64,000 nucleotides of DNA from Bacillota bacterium (GTDB taxonomy: Bacteria; Bacillota; Clostridia; Lachnospirales; Cellulosilyticaceae): positions 1 through 64,000 of the forward strand of contig JAEWMQ010000036.1 of assembly GCA_023393125.1 (NCBI GenBank). Reading direction: 5' to 3'. The notes under the pieces are model-generated. The model ran no database searches. It was not told where the DNA came from and worked only from the letters and a program-made list of their open reading frames with translations. This document shows, one piece after another, positions 28,201 through 37,606 of the stretch (positions are counted from its first letter, which is position 1; each line of letters begins with the position of its first letter). The position numbers and the translations under genes are program-made.

Positions 28201-29529
28201 TTAAGGTTCTTCATAATTACAATAATCTTTCATCCAATAAGAAATAAGATTTCAATACATCTAATGTTAAGGTTCTTCTTCTTTTACCTATTGGGGTTAG
28301 TCTTATGGGGATTAATTTCAATACATCTAATGTTAAGGTTCTTCTTAATTAAAATGGTTGCTTGTAAATGTCTTAAATCAATTTCAATACATCTAATGTT
28401 AAGGTTCTTCCTTTACAGCACCGCTGGAGCTAGTAACATTGTTGAATTTCAATACATCTAATGTTAAGGTTCTTCGGTGTTTTTTATGAGAATTCAAGTT
28501 AATTTAAGCGAATTTCAATACATCTAATGTTAAGGTTCTTCATTTTATCAATAGACTTTAAAACAGGCTTAGCAGACATTTCAATACATCTAATGTTAAG
28601 GTTCTTCTACTAATGTTAAATGGAGTTCTAGCGGTATAACTTTATTTCAATACATCTAATGTTAAGGTTCTTCCCTACCACCTTTTTTTATTAAAGGGGC
28701 GTGGTAACTTATTTCAATACATCTAATGTTAAGGTTCTTCCCTTATCGCCCGATTAGGTTTGTTTCACATGTTTTAATTTCAATACATCTAATGTTAAGG
28801 TTCTTCAGACTATAATGATTTTATTAGAGCTTGTAATATGTAATTTCAATACATCTAATGTTAAGGTTCTTCCATCCCTAGTAGCTCCCTTCAACTCATC
28901 TATCCTAATTTCAATACATCTAATGTTAAGGTTCTTCTATCCCACGCCCCTGTACTTGCTTCAATAAGTGTTATTTCAATACATCTAATGTTAAGGTTCT
29001 TCTGATAAAAAACTGAAAGTAGTAGAGCATAGGTTAGAATTTCAATACATCTAATGTTAAGGTTCTTCTGTTGTAAACTTGATTAGCGGTCATGCCTTTA
29101 GTGTATTTCAATACATCTAATGTTAAGGTTCTTCGTTTGAACAATATTTAAGACCATCAACCTTATTTAAATTTCAATACATCTAATGTTAAGGTTCTTC
29201 ACCACGAGCATTATTTGGTAGTAGTTTAATATCTCGATTTCAATACATCTAATGTTAAGGTTCTTCTAAAATAAGAATAATAGTTAAACACTGGTAAAGC
29301 TTATTTCAATACATCTAATGTTAAGGTTCTTCACAACAAGAGTTTACTAGAAAATTACTTTATTCACCATTTCAATACATCTAATGTTAAGGTTCTTCAG
29401 TGCGCAAATATTATTGCAGACTTGGTTTCATCAAATTTCAATACATCTAATGTTAAGGTTCTTCTTCCTTTTGTATTCTCTATAAACAATGTTCCATCTA
29501 TTTCAATACATCTAATGTTAAGGTTCTTC
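25221..29529 (-). CRISPR. Type I-B CRISPR array, about 66 repeats and 65 spacers
   Basis: A 30-bp repeat, read on the plus strand as ATTTCAATACATCTAATG followed by TTAAGGTTCTTC, recurs about every 66 bp; I counted 66 copies. Spacers are about 34-37 bp and I found no duplicates. On the minus strand the repeat ends in ATTGAAAT, which gives the 8-nt crRNA 5' handle expected after Cas6 cleavage in type I-B. Transcription is therefore on the minus strand, as for the cas operon, with the leader at 29530-29709. The leader-distal repeat (25221-25250) is degenerate (ATTTTAACACAT…), the usual sign of the oldest end. Single-base variants occur near 25640 (GGCTCTTC) and 27734 (AATTTTAAGG). Confidence 0.98.
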
Positions 29530-29709
29530 CATAGTAAAATCAACATTCTTCACTTTCTATAATGACTTCTTCTTACTGATATTACAATCATTTTAACACT
29601 TTTATCCCAATGATTCAAACTTTTCACTCTTCCGTTGTAATATATACCTCATTTCTTTTATCATCAATGTTTTAAAGTATATTACTTTATTTTGAGGTTG
29701 GGATATTTT
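29530..29709 (-). promoter_or_regulatory. CRISPR leader with promoter
   Basis: A 180-bp AT-rich gene-free stretch between cas2 and the first repeat. On the minus strand TTGAAT (29618-29613), a 17-base spacer and TAAAAT (29595-29590) form a good sigma-A promoter about 55 bp before the array. No terminator separates cas2 from the leader, so operon read-through into the array is also possible. Confidence 0.75.
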
Positions 29710-30003
29710 TTATAAAATCAAATCTTCCCCATTTGCTGGCTTTGCTCCCATTACTTCTTCTTCAAATATGGAGTCATTAAGTAGTTTAATAATGCATATA
29801 AAGTCTTCCTCTTCTTTAATTACCTTTTTTAAGTCTTGCCTTAAGTCAATTAATTTAGATGGAGTAATATCCCCTCTAAAAACTGATTTTTGAAAATGAG
29901 ACAAGTACTTTTTACACACTTTAAATACCTTGGCTACTCTTTTTTCATTAACATCATAAACCAAGAAGGCATAATTATAATTATATTGTTTTTTAGTACT
30001 CAC
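29710..30003 (-). CDS. cas2: CRISPR adaptation protein Cas2
   Basis: 97 residues, normal Cas2 length. The ferredoxin-like fold starts with the strand AFLVYDVNEKRVAKVFKVC, where the conserved Asp follows the hydrophobic strand, and continues with HFQKSVFRGDITPSKL. It forms the spacer-integration complex with Cas1. The start overlaps the cas1 stop by 4 bases, so the two are coupled. It is the last gene of the cas operon, next to the leader. Confidence 0.95.
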   Translation of the reverse strand: MSTKKQYNYNYAFLVYDVNEKRVAKVFKVCKKYLSHFQKSVFRGDITPSKLIDLRQDLKKVIKEEEDFICIIKLLNDSIFEEEVMGAKPANGEDLIL

Positions 30004-30998
30004 TGTTTTGCCCCCATTTCAAATGGTTTAAAAGTTTTATCTTCTAACATTGTTTTAATAAGCTTATAGCAATCTAATTTGATTGCATGTTGATAGGATA
30101 TTTTTCGTTTTAAATGAGGATGCTCAAATACACTTTCCAAACGTTCTTCGAAAGCTTCAATAAAAATCCTTCTTCCTTCTTCATTTAGCAAGCAATAGTT
30201 CACTTGTTTCTCAAAGTGCTTTTCTACCTTTAGCTTTTTACGATTAACTAGTTCAAAGATTGTTCGGAAAACTAAAATTGGTTTAAAGACTTCACTGATA
30301 TCCAAACTTAGTGAGTTTCTTCTTTCTGCTGGTGTATGTAGGAAGCTGATGCGCTGATCTAAATGGGTGTGATAAATAGTCGTTATAGTCTTGGCATATA
30401 GTAAGCTATTCCCAAAAGAAATCAGTGCATTAATCGGATTATCTGGTGGTCTTTTGACCCTACTATTCATAGCAAACTCTTCTGGCAAAATGTATTTCAA
30501 ACTGCCGTAAAACAGTTGCCACATCTCACCTTCAACTTGCATAATCTGCTGAATATTTTCAGCCGTATCTAGTTTCTTTTCAAAGTCAAAACGTATATAG
30601 TGAAGTACCTCCTTCACCTCTCTTACCTCATGCTTATAATAGTGATTTAGTACATAAAGAATATTTTGACCTATGCCATTTACAATAGCTTTAGCAATTT
30701 CTATGCGTTTAGTCTGATAAGCTTCTACTTGCTTAATGAGTAATTTGCCACTCAAAAGATATTCCCGTGGATAAAAGCTTCCACTATAATTGCCATAGTA
30801 ATTAAAAAAATGAACGACTATTTTCTCTGAGCTGAGAAAGTCTAATAGCTTCGTATTAATGCTAATCTCATTTAAACAAAAAATCTCCTTAGTATTCTCA
30901 ACAGGTATATAAATATTTTTATCATCTTTTCTAAAACAAATGGAATTATCCTTTCGGCTCAGTGTACCCATAGACGTTAGATACCTCGTGCTACCCAT
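30000..30998 (-). CDS. cas1: CRISPR integrase Cas1, type I-B
   Basis: 332 residues. Metal-binding active-site residues fit E156 (QVEGEMW), H221 (FLHTPAERR) and E236 (DISEVFKP), all in their usual Cas1 contexts, so the integrase should be active. Inserts new spacers at the leader end together with Cas2 and, in type I-B, Cas4. It follows cas4 after a 92-base gap, the largest in this half of the operon. Confidence 0.96.
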   Translation of the reverse strand: MGSTRYLTSMGTLSRKDNSICFRKDDKNIYIPVENTKEIFCLNEISINTKLLDFLSSEKIVVHFFNYYGNYSGSFYPREYLLSGKLLIKQVEAYQTKRIEIAKAIVNGIGQNILYVLNHYYKHEVREVKEVLHYIRFDFEKKLDTAENIQQIMQVEGEMWQLFYGSLKYILPEEFAMNSRVKRPPDNPINALISFGNSLLYAKTITTIYHTHLDQRISFLHTPAERRNSLSLDISEVFKPILVFRTIFELVNRKKLKVEKHFEKQVNYCLLNEEGRRIFIEAFEERLESVFEHPHLKRKISYQHAIKLDCYKLIKTMLEDKTFKPFEMGAKQ

Positions 30999-31090
30999 TT
31001 ATCCATCCCCTTATCATTTATTTGATTTATACTCTATCCTTTTCGCTTTATGTCTCACTACTTACCATCTGTCTATTTAATGTCTACTAA

Positions 31091-31582
31091 TTATATATGA
31101 CAGTATTCATAATAGGCACACTTCTTGCATTTAGAAAGTTTCGTTTGTGGACTTGGCATTTCTTCTTCTAAAAGTTTTTCTATCGCAGCTTCTATTTTTT
31201 CCAAAGCCTCTTCTTTATCCTTAGTTAATTCCACATAAATAATTTTATTTTGCGTTTTATTCTTTTCTATAAATTCTATCTTTCCTTTTCTCTCAATGCC
31301 CTTCCCTTTTAGAACTTTAAGATAATATAGCGTTTGCCAAGTAACAGCTTCTACATCTGCATCTGATTTTTTTAGTTCTACTAAGTAATCTTTAGTGAGC
31401 TTATCAATTCGAATATGGTCAATTTCTAACTCTGTATTCTGACTAGATTGTTCTCTTACTTGATGAAGTGCTTTTCCGATTTTAACATCTTCACTATTAT
31501 CCTCCAAATTAATACGATTGCCATGAAGCCAACATTGCCTGATGCAGTGAAAATAATAGTTAATAAGCGTCCCTGTTACCAT
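31091..31582 (-). CDS. cas4: Cas4 exonuclease
   Basis: 163 residues, a compact RecB-like Fe-S nuclease. An N-terminal Cys (FHCIRQCW), a Gly-Lys-Ala-Leu-His motif in DVKIGKALHQ, and a C-terminal CKKCAYYEYC cluster give the Cys set for the iron-sulfur cluster. Cas4 trims prespacers and selects those with a PAM. It starts 9 bases after the cas3 stop codon. Confidence 0.93.
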   Translation of the reverse strand: MVTGTLINYYFHCIRQCWLHGNRINLEDNSEDVKIGKALHQVREQSSQNTELEIDHIRIDKLTKDYLVELKKSDADVEAVTWQTLYYLKVLKGKGIERKGKIEFIEKNKTQNKIIYVELTKDKEEALEKIEAAIEKLLEEEMPSPQTKLSKCKKCAYYEYCHI

Positions 31583-31591
31583 ATGCCCCTC

Positions 31592-34132
31592 CTAAATAAA
31601 CTCATAAGAAGTTTGACTTATTTTCTCCCTACTAAACTTACCATTCTCCAAGTAATTTTCTCCGTCTTCAATATAATAAATGTCCCCTAATCTTTCATTA
31701 TACGCTACCTGACAGCTTTTTACTTTCCACACAAAAGCACTCATAGGTTCTCTTAAAAGAGAGAGTCTAACTTTTTTCTCCGCATAGTCCATCTTACTAT
31801 CTTTAATGAGTTCACTATATTGCCTCCACATGTCCTTGCCATGGATAGTTACTTCTTTACCCTCTTGATTAGCCGTTATTTCAAGACCTAAAAATACCGT
31901 CATCGGGTATAAATCTTCATCGATTAATTGCATATGCTTTTTAATGTGCTGAAACCTTAATTTACTGAGTTCTTCTGTCTTAAACTTTTCTAAACCAAGG
32001 TCATTATTGGCCTTATTTCCTTCTGCTATACACGCTAAAATTTTTTCATAGTAACTTACAAAATCCTTATTAGATAAAATAGCTTGAACTTCTGGATTTA
32101 ATAAGGTAAAACCTTCTTGCTTACGGTAATCATTTTTATAAAGGACTCTTGCTTCATCTAAATTAAAGAAATACGCTATGCAGCTTTCTTTCTTACACGA
32201 TCTATTAATTCTTCCTAAGAACTGCTCCTCAGCATCTAATAACGAGATATCCTTAAAGCCAACATCCATATCAATATCTACACCTGCTTCAATGATTTGC
32301 GTAGCTACTAGTACCACAGGTTCCTTGGCTTTAACACGGGCTATGCAGCGTTCTCTTTCCCACTTACTATCATCTCCTGTTAAAAGAAGTATTTCATGCC
32401 TTACACCTTCTTCTTTAGCTCTTTCCACTAAATCATTATAAAAAGTATTAGCCGTTTTCTTTTTAATAAACTCAATAAGTATTTTTTCTGTAGGTGTTTT
32501 TAGGATTTTAAGGACTTTGCTTATCAATGGCTCATATACATCTTCTTCTTTTAATAAACTATAATCTAGTTGCACACGATTTTTAAAAACAGGATGACTA
32601 AAATATTTTTCTCTGTGAGTAATTAATGTTGCTACAGGCTCCTTTTCTTCTAAGAGCTGCCCTAATCTTGGTAAGGTAGCTGACATGATGATGACTTTCA
32701 TATGTAATAGCTTGCTATATGACTTTAAAAAGGCAATCATTTCTGTCCATAAAGTGTTTTTATAAGATTGCACTTCGTCTAAAATCACAATACTATTTAT
32801 TAATTGATACTGAGCTACGCCATCTTCTCTGCCCACTCCAAACAAAAGATTAAATAGTTGCACATGACTAGTAATAACAAAAGGATAATGAAAGAATTGG
32901 CGATCTAATAAAATTCGGTTGTAATTAACCACCTCTTCTCCGTCACTTTCAGCATCTTTTGCAACAAGGGGCGTTAGTGAATTGACTACAACTACTTCAT
33001 CTTCTAAGTGAGGTTTTTCTTGAAAAATGCTATCTAACGTTTTCTTTGTTTGCTCTACTAAGGTATTAAATGGAAAGACGTAAAAGACTTTTTGCTTTTC
33101 TCCTGTTTCTAATAAATCAAGTGCTAGCTGAATAGAAGTATTGGTCTTTCCACTTCCCGTAGGTGCTTCTAAATAAAAGATATTTTCATCCTTATAGTGT
33201 TTTAAATTATCTCTGGCTTCTAGAAACATCTCACTTCTAAGCATATTAATATCCTTTACCTGGTTTAGGTCTATCGGCTGGTTTTCTCTTACTTCCTTAT
33301 AAGCTTTAATTTGCTTAGGCGTATTCCCTTGCTGATATAAATCTTGCCACTGCTGAGGGCTTTTTAAAATCCCCATCTCCTTAACTGCTTCTGATTCCAT
33401 ATAATCAGAAGTCGCATAAAAATCAGAAGCTACTAAAAGCGAATACACCAGCTTCATATAAATATAAACATAAGCATTTTCCCAACTAGGTTGCTTGCTT
33501 TTTAAAAGATCTGTTACATTGACAAATAGCTTCTCTAGTAGCTTCTGTCCTTGTTTAAAATCTCCTCTATACAACTGAAATAGCTTGTCCTTCTCATCAT
33601 AGCTAAGATATAATTCCTCAAGTTGCTTTTCAAATGAAGCAAAGTCCTCTAGCGTAGCATGATGCTTTGAAATCACATAAGCATTTAAGAGCATCCAAGT
33701 TAAGCTTCTTTCTCTTTCTACTTTTGGCAACTTTATTTCTCTAATGCGCTCTAAAAAATATTCGATATAAATAGCTGCTGAAAGCAAAGAATGCCCATGA
33801 TTACCTTCTGCCATTCCTTTAAAATAAGGATTGTGCATCCGTTTTAGTTGAAAATTTAAATTAAGCTTACCTACATCATGCATATAAAAAGTATTCACTA
33901 GCATTTCATCAAATAGTGCTTGTTCATTATCTCCTGTTATCTTCAAACACTCATACATGCTTTCCTTAACCAATAACATTTTTCTTTCTTTATACATCTT
34001 TTTAAAGTATGCCGATGTTTTTATTAAGTGCTCTTCTAAAGCTTCTGAAATCTTATCCGCTTTAGTGTGTGCTAATAAATGATCTACCTCTTTTATTTTT
34101 TCTTTTAAAGGAAATAGCTTTACATTCTCCAT
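31592..34132 (-). CDS. cas3: CRISPR helicase-nuclease Cas3 (HD plus DExD/H)
   Basis: 846 residues. The N-terminal HD nuclease shows MHDVGKLNLNFQ at about residue 87 and a downstream GHSLLSA. The superfamily 2 helicase has Walker A EAPTGSGKT at about 328, ILDEVQS as motif II (DEVQ instead of DEAH, as common in I-B), SATLPRL as motif III, QIIEAGVDIDMD as motif V and FLGRINR as motif VI. All key residues seem intact. Degrades target DNA after Cascade binding. It lies 47 bases after cas5 with a terminator-like hairpin in between. Confidence 0.96.
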   Translation of the reverse strand: MENVKLFPLKEKIKEVDHLLAHTKADKISEALEEHLIKTSAYFKKMYKERKMLLVKESMYECLKITGDNEQALFDEMLVNTFYMHDVGKLNLNFQLKRMHNPYFKGMAEGNHGHSLLSAAIYIEYFLERIREIKLPKVERERSLTWMLLNAYVISKHHATLEDFASFEKQLEELYLSYDEKDKLFQLYRGDFKQGQKLLEKLFVNVTDLLKSKQPSWENAYVYIYMKLVYSLLVASDFYATSDYMESEAVKEMGILKSPQQWQDLYQQGNTPKQIKAYKEVRENQPIDLNQVKDINMLRSEMFLEARDNLKHYKDENIFYLEAPTGSGKTNTSIQLALDLLETGEKQKVFYVFPFNTLVEQTKKTLDSIFQEKPHLEDEVVVVNSLTPLVAKDAESDGEEVVNYNRILLDRQFFHYPFVITSHVQLFNLLFGVGREDGVAQYQLINSIVILDEVQSYKNTLWTEMIAFLKSYSKLLHMKVIIMSATLPRLGQLLEEKEPVATLITHREKYFSHPVFKNRVQLDYSLLKEEDVYEPLISKVLKILKTPTEKILIEFIKKKTANTFYNDLVERAKEEGVRHEILLLTGDDSKWERERCIARVKAKEPVVLVATQIIEAGVDIDMDVGFKDISLLDAEEQFLGRINRSCKKESCIAYFFNLDEARVLYKNDYRKQEGFTLLNPEVQAILSNKDFVSYYEKILACIAEGNKANNDLGLEKFKTEELSKLRFQHIKKHMQLIDEDLYPMTVFLGLEITANQEGKEVTIHGKDMWRQYSELIKDSKMDYAEKKVRLSLLREPMSAFVWKVKSCQVAYNERLGDIYYIEDGENYLENGKFSREKISQTSYEFI

Positions 34133-34147
34133 CTATGTCTCCTTTCT

Positions 34148-34176
34148 AAAAATCACTAGGGCTGATGCCCTAGTGA
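34148..34176 (-). terminator. Terminator-like hairpin inside the cas operon, between cas5 and cas3
   Basis: On the minus strand a perfect 10-bp stem TCACTAGGGC / GCCCTAGTGA with an ATCA loop is followed directly by TTTTT. It starts four bases after the cas5 stop codon and ends about 15 bases before cas3. It looks like an intrinsic terminator that would reduce transcription of cas3-cas4-cas1-cas2 relative to the effector genes. Confidence 0.8.
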
Positions 34177-34179
34177 CTA

Positions 34180-34932
34180 TTAAAAGAAATATAAAACTTG
34201 ATTATGATATTGATAAAGTAATGCTTTACCTAATGCTTGCATCTTTTTATTAGTAGCTATAAACGTAGCTACCTCATATTGATTATGCTCTGGTTCTAGC
34301 TTAAGTGGCAGTTTTTCTTCATATTTATAGTAGGTTTCACCACTTTCAAAGAAGTCATCCTCATCTTCCTCTGCCATAACAAACTCTGATTTTAAAAACA
34401 AGCTCTGAATGATGCTAGCTCCTTGAACTTCCTCTAACTCTACTTCGCATTCTTCTTCTAAAGTTGCCATGTGATCATTTTTTCCTAAGTAAGGTACATA
34501 AATACACTGATGGCCTAGTATCTTTTCTGCCAACTTAGCATAAAAAGGATGGCCTTCTCTTATATAAACATCCCAAATAGGCCTCTCTAACCACTGTTCC
34601 TTCACAATGAGATTACCACCTGCTTCAGCCGAAGCATAACCTACCGAGTTATTAAAGGTCTGAACCTTTTTCCCCATAGTACCTGGTAAGTTATTACTAC
34701 CTTCTCTCACTCTAGGTACTATCGCTACCTTAAGATCTTCTAACGCCTCATAAAATTGTGGATAAGTTGCCCCCTCTTGCTGACTATAACCTTTTAGTCC
34801 TAATACAGCACCTAACAGCCCTAGAAGCGCTACCTTATGCAAATTGCCATAAGTAAAATACATATAGGTATTCACATCTGGCTTTTTAAAAAATGCTGTT
34901 TCACCCTTTAAAGTGAATTTCAATGCTTTCAT
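34180..34932 (-). CDS. cas5: Cascade subunit Cas5 (type I-B)
   Basis: 250 residues. The N-terminal RAMP strand KALKFTLKGETAFFKKP and the following glycine-rich loop GNLHKVALLGLLGAVLGL fit Cas5b (Cas5h). It caps the 5' handle of the crRNA in the Cascade complex. The start overlaps the cas7 stop by 4 bases. Confidence 0.92.
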   Translation of the reverse strand: MKALKFTLKGETAFFKKPDVNTYMYFTYGNLHKVALLGLLGAVLGLKGYSQQEGATYPQFYEALEDLKVAIVPRVREGSNNLPGTMGKKVQTFNNSVGYASAEAGGNLIVKEQWLERPIWDVYIREGHPFYAKLAEKILGHQCIYVPYLGKNDHMATLEEECEVELEEVQGASIIQSLFLKSEFVMAEEDEDDFFESGETYYKYEEKLPLKLEPEHNQYEVATFIATNKKMQALGKALLYQYHNQVLYFF

Positions 34933-35864
34933 AGGCTCATCTCTTCTTTAGTATAAATATTAAAATAATGTGCTCCTTCTACTAAATTCACAAGTGTAGT
35001 TTTAAAAGGATTATAATAAATCTCTATGTTTTTAATCTGACTTTTTACCTTTTCTAATAAAGAGGCAAAGCCTAGAGTGATAACTTCTTTATTTCCTTCT
35101 TTAGAAAAGGTGATGTATTGTGCTAAATCAGGTAAGTATAATTCTTCTTCAGTTTCTACAAAAATAGCAAACTCATTTTCACAACCTATTTTAGAATTAC
35201 TATTAAAAGAAGTGGCCCCTACTAAAGCGGCTTCTTTAAAAGCTTCATAGTCTACTTCTGTATACCCCTCTGTAAAGCCTAACTGGGTATACTCCTCATA
35301 AGCCTTAGGATTAATGACAAAAGGATAAAAATAATGGGCTTCATTGCTTACAATCTTCGTTCCTATAGTAGAGTTTTTAGCACCCTCATCTGTGGCATCT
35401 CTAAAAGGTGATAAAATAGGTTGTTCCTGAGCTTCTGTATCTTCATATTTATTAAAGCCTTGTCCAATCTGCACAGCTCCAATAATAGAAAAGTTCTTTC
35501 CTGCTTCTGCAAAGGTAGCACCAAAATTTTTCACATCAATGGCTTGAAATAGGTTGGTAATTACCTTTTTATTATCCTTTTCAGCAGATAAGTCTTTGCA
35601 TTCAAAGATTTGCTCATATCTTTCTTTTAAAGAACGAGGAACAATATTTACCTCTTCTTTCTTGCTTTCTTCTACTTTATAAGACTTGATATATAATACT
35701 TTCTTACCTTGATTTTCCCACATTTTTTTCATAGGATATTTCAAAGCTTTATCACTTCCAAAAACTTCTCCTGTACTAATTGATTTTGGATAGCCTGTAA
35801 AATCTGCATTCCAATTAGCCATAATTGATCTAATGCCTAGTACCCCATAAACTCTCTTATTCAT
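34929..35864 (-). CDS. cas7: Cascade backbone subunit Cas7 (Csh2 type)
   Basis: 311 residues. Csh2/DevR-type features: N-terminal RVYGVLGIRSIMANWNADFT, central SIIGAVQIGQGFNKYEDTEAQEQ, and a C-terminal EITLGFASLLEKVK-like segment. Several copies polymerise along the crRNA spacer. The gene overlaps the end of cas8b by 8 bases. Confidence 0.93.
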   Translation of the reverse strand: MNKRVYGVLGIRSIMANWNADFTGYPKSISTGEVFGSDKALKYPMKKMWENQGKKVLYIKSYKVEESKKEEVNIVPRSLKERYEQIFECKDLSAEKDNKKVITNLFQAIDVKNFGATFAEAGKNFSIIGAVQIGQGFNKYEDTEAQEQPILSPFRDATDEGAKNSTIGTKIVSNEAHYFYPFVINPKAYEEYTQLGFTEGYTEVDYEAFKEAALVGATSFNSNSKIGCENEFAIFVETEEELYLPDLAQYITFSKEGNKEVITLGFASLLEKVKSQIKNIEIYYNPFKTTLVNLVEGAHYFNIYTKEEMSL

Positions 35865-37590
35865 TGTCCTTATCCCCCTTTTTATAAATCAAGCTATTAG
35901 TTAAATACCCATAGATTATCGCATCTTCATCTATCCCTTGCTCTGGTGTGTAGGATGCTATCATAGCGTAAAGGTTATTGAAACGTCGTCCTTTTCTTTC
36001 AATGCTATGATTATATTTGGTAAATAACTTCTTTAACTCTTGTTTCAATTTTTCATCCGACTTGATATTTAAAATAGGATTTAGCATAGCATGTTTAGGC
36101 TTACTTGCATTACTTAAAGACATAAAGAAATTCACTAATTGCCCTGCTGCAATGGCATATTCCTGATCACTTTCAATAGCAGCTTGCTCTGCTGCATTGA
36201 TTTTCATATTAAGCTGATTGAGTACCTCTTTCATCATATCTGGCACTTCTACCCCTCCTCTATTCAAATAATTCATAATCCCCTGCCTTACCATAAACTG
36301 TTCTTGTGCTTTTAACCGATGTCCGTTACATACACTATTTTTGATGAGTCTCATACTGATTTTAGGAAAAAGCGGCTTAATAAGTGTTTCATTCCCCTTA
36401 TAAAACCATGAAAAAAAAGCATCTCTTGATTGCAAAATACATTGCTTTAAAGTAGGATCATTTAACTTGATATCACTTGCTTCTCTATAGTAGCTATTAG
36501 CTAACCATTTATTAAAGAGCACATGATTAACCACATGTTTTACATCTGAAAGCTCTGTCATTACCGGCTTTTTAATTTCACTTTCATACTTAATAGCACC
36601 ATAATCAACTTCAATACACTTTGGTATACGACAAGGCTCTATTTCATTACTAAACGAAGCAATGGTGTCAAATTCTTTAATCTCTACTTCTTTCCCTTTT
36701 TGTATTCTTAGAAAGTAACCACTAAAACGCTTGTCCATGCTCTCATTCGATTCCAAACAATAAATATCATCTCCTAGATAAATATTGCTTTTCCCCTGAG
36801 ATACCTTATTCATTAGAAAATCAAAGAATTTCTTTTGAAGTAGTACTTCTTCTGTACTAATCAGATAAGGTGTTTCATTCTTTCTTGTCTTCTGCCTTAA
36901 GTAAGGCTTCTTACTATTGAGGCCATTATTATCATTAGGCATCCCAAAGATTCCTCCATCAAGCTGCACATTATACTCTGTGGCATTATAAATATTAGGT
37001 AAGAAATATCTATCTGATTCCTGTTTATAAAGTGCTATATCTGCTTCAAAAAAGATTTTGAGGTAATTCTTGTCAGCTTTTATTGGAAATTCCTCTAATA
37101 TATTCCCAATATGTTCATTAATCCAACTCTTGTTCTTTGCAATGGTCTCAGTGTATGGTTTACCATACAGTTCTTCTACTGATTCATACATTTCTTTGCT
37201 CTTGCTATCTTTACCATACTTTAGCATTGGGTCACTCAAAACTTCATAATACTTATCAATAACTTCATCTGTTAACTTTCCACTAGTTAAGTTATCCTTT
37301 TTAATGAAAAAAGATAAATAGTTGTTACTATGAATAACCTTTTTAATGCCAAGTGCCTTATTCATATCCCCTAACTTAGATAAGTAATCTAGCTCACAAA
37401 ACTGTTTATAGATGATGTCGGTTCTATCAATCTCTTTGTCTTTTTTGCTTACCTCTAGCATTGATTTTAGTGAACCATCTTCTGCTATGAGCAAGTAAGT
37501 TCCTTCTACTAGTACATAATCGTCTAATATGTATGCTTCTCCTTTTACTTCATACTGCTGTTTGAATATTTCTAAGCAATCCTTTAACAC
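35857..37590 (-). CDS. cas8b: Cascade large subunit Cas8b (Csh1 type)
   Basis: 577 residues. The subtype-defining large subunit of type I-B, recognised by length, position between cas6 and cas7, and the N-terminal ILDDYVLVEGTYLLIAEDGS pattern. A Cys-His set (FSWFYKG… SVCNGHRLKAQEQ) lies in the C-terminal half. It recognises the PAM in the target. The start is GTG after a GGGGGTGA site. Large subunits diverge fast, so the Csh1/Cas8b1 label is less sure than the role. Confidence 0.88.
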   Translation of the reverse strand: MLKDCLEIFKQQYEVKGEAYILDDYVLVEGTYLLIAEDGSLKSMLEVSKKDKEIDRTDIIYKQFCELDYLSKLGDMNKALGIKKVIHSNNYLSFFIKKDNLTSGKLTDEVIDKYYEVLSDPMLKYGKDSKSKEMYESVEELYGKPYTETIAKNKSWINEHIGNILEEFPIKADKNYLKIFFEADIALYKQESDRYFLPNIYNATEYNVQLDGGIFGMPNDNNGLNSKKPYLRQKTRKNETPYLISTEEVLLQKKFFDFLMNKVSQGKSNIYLGDDIYCLESNESMDKRFSGYFLRIQKGKEVEIKEFDTIASFSNEIEPCRIPKCIEVDYGAIKYESEIKKPVMTELSDVKHVVNHVLFNKWLANSYYREASDIKLNDPTLKQCILQSRDAFFSWFYKGNETLIKPLFPKISMRLIKNSVCNGHRLKAQEQFMVRQGIMNYLNRGGVEVPDMMKEVLNQLNMKINAAEQAAIESDQEYAIAAGQLVNFFMSLSNASKPKHAMLNPILNIKSDEKLKQELKKLFTKYNHSIERKGRRFNNLYAMIASYTPEQGIDEDAIIYGYLTNSLIYKKGDKDNE

Positions 37591-37606
37591 ACACTATCAC
37601 CCCCTA

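Noticed and set aside
26679..28461. Open frames within the CRISPR array (for example 26679-26891, 27229-27585, 28198-28461) with repeated NLNIRCIEI or ISIHLMLRF motifs
   Set aside because: The repeat-spacer period is close to 66 bp, a multiple of three, so the repeat translates in one frame over several units. These are artefacts, not repeat proteins.
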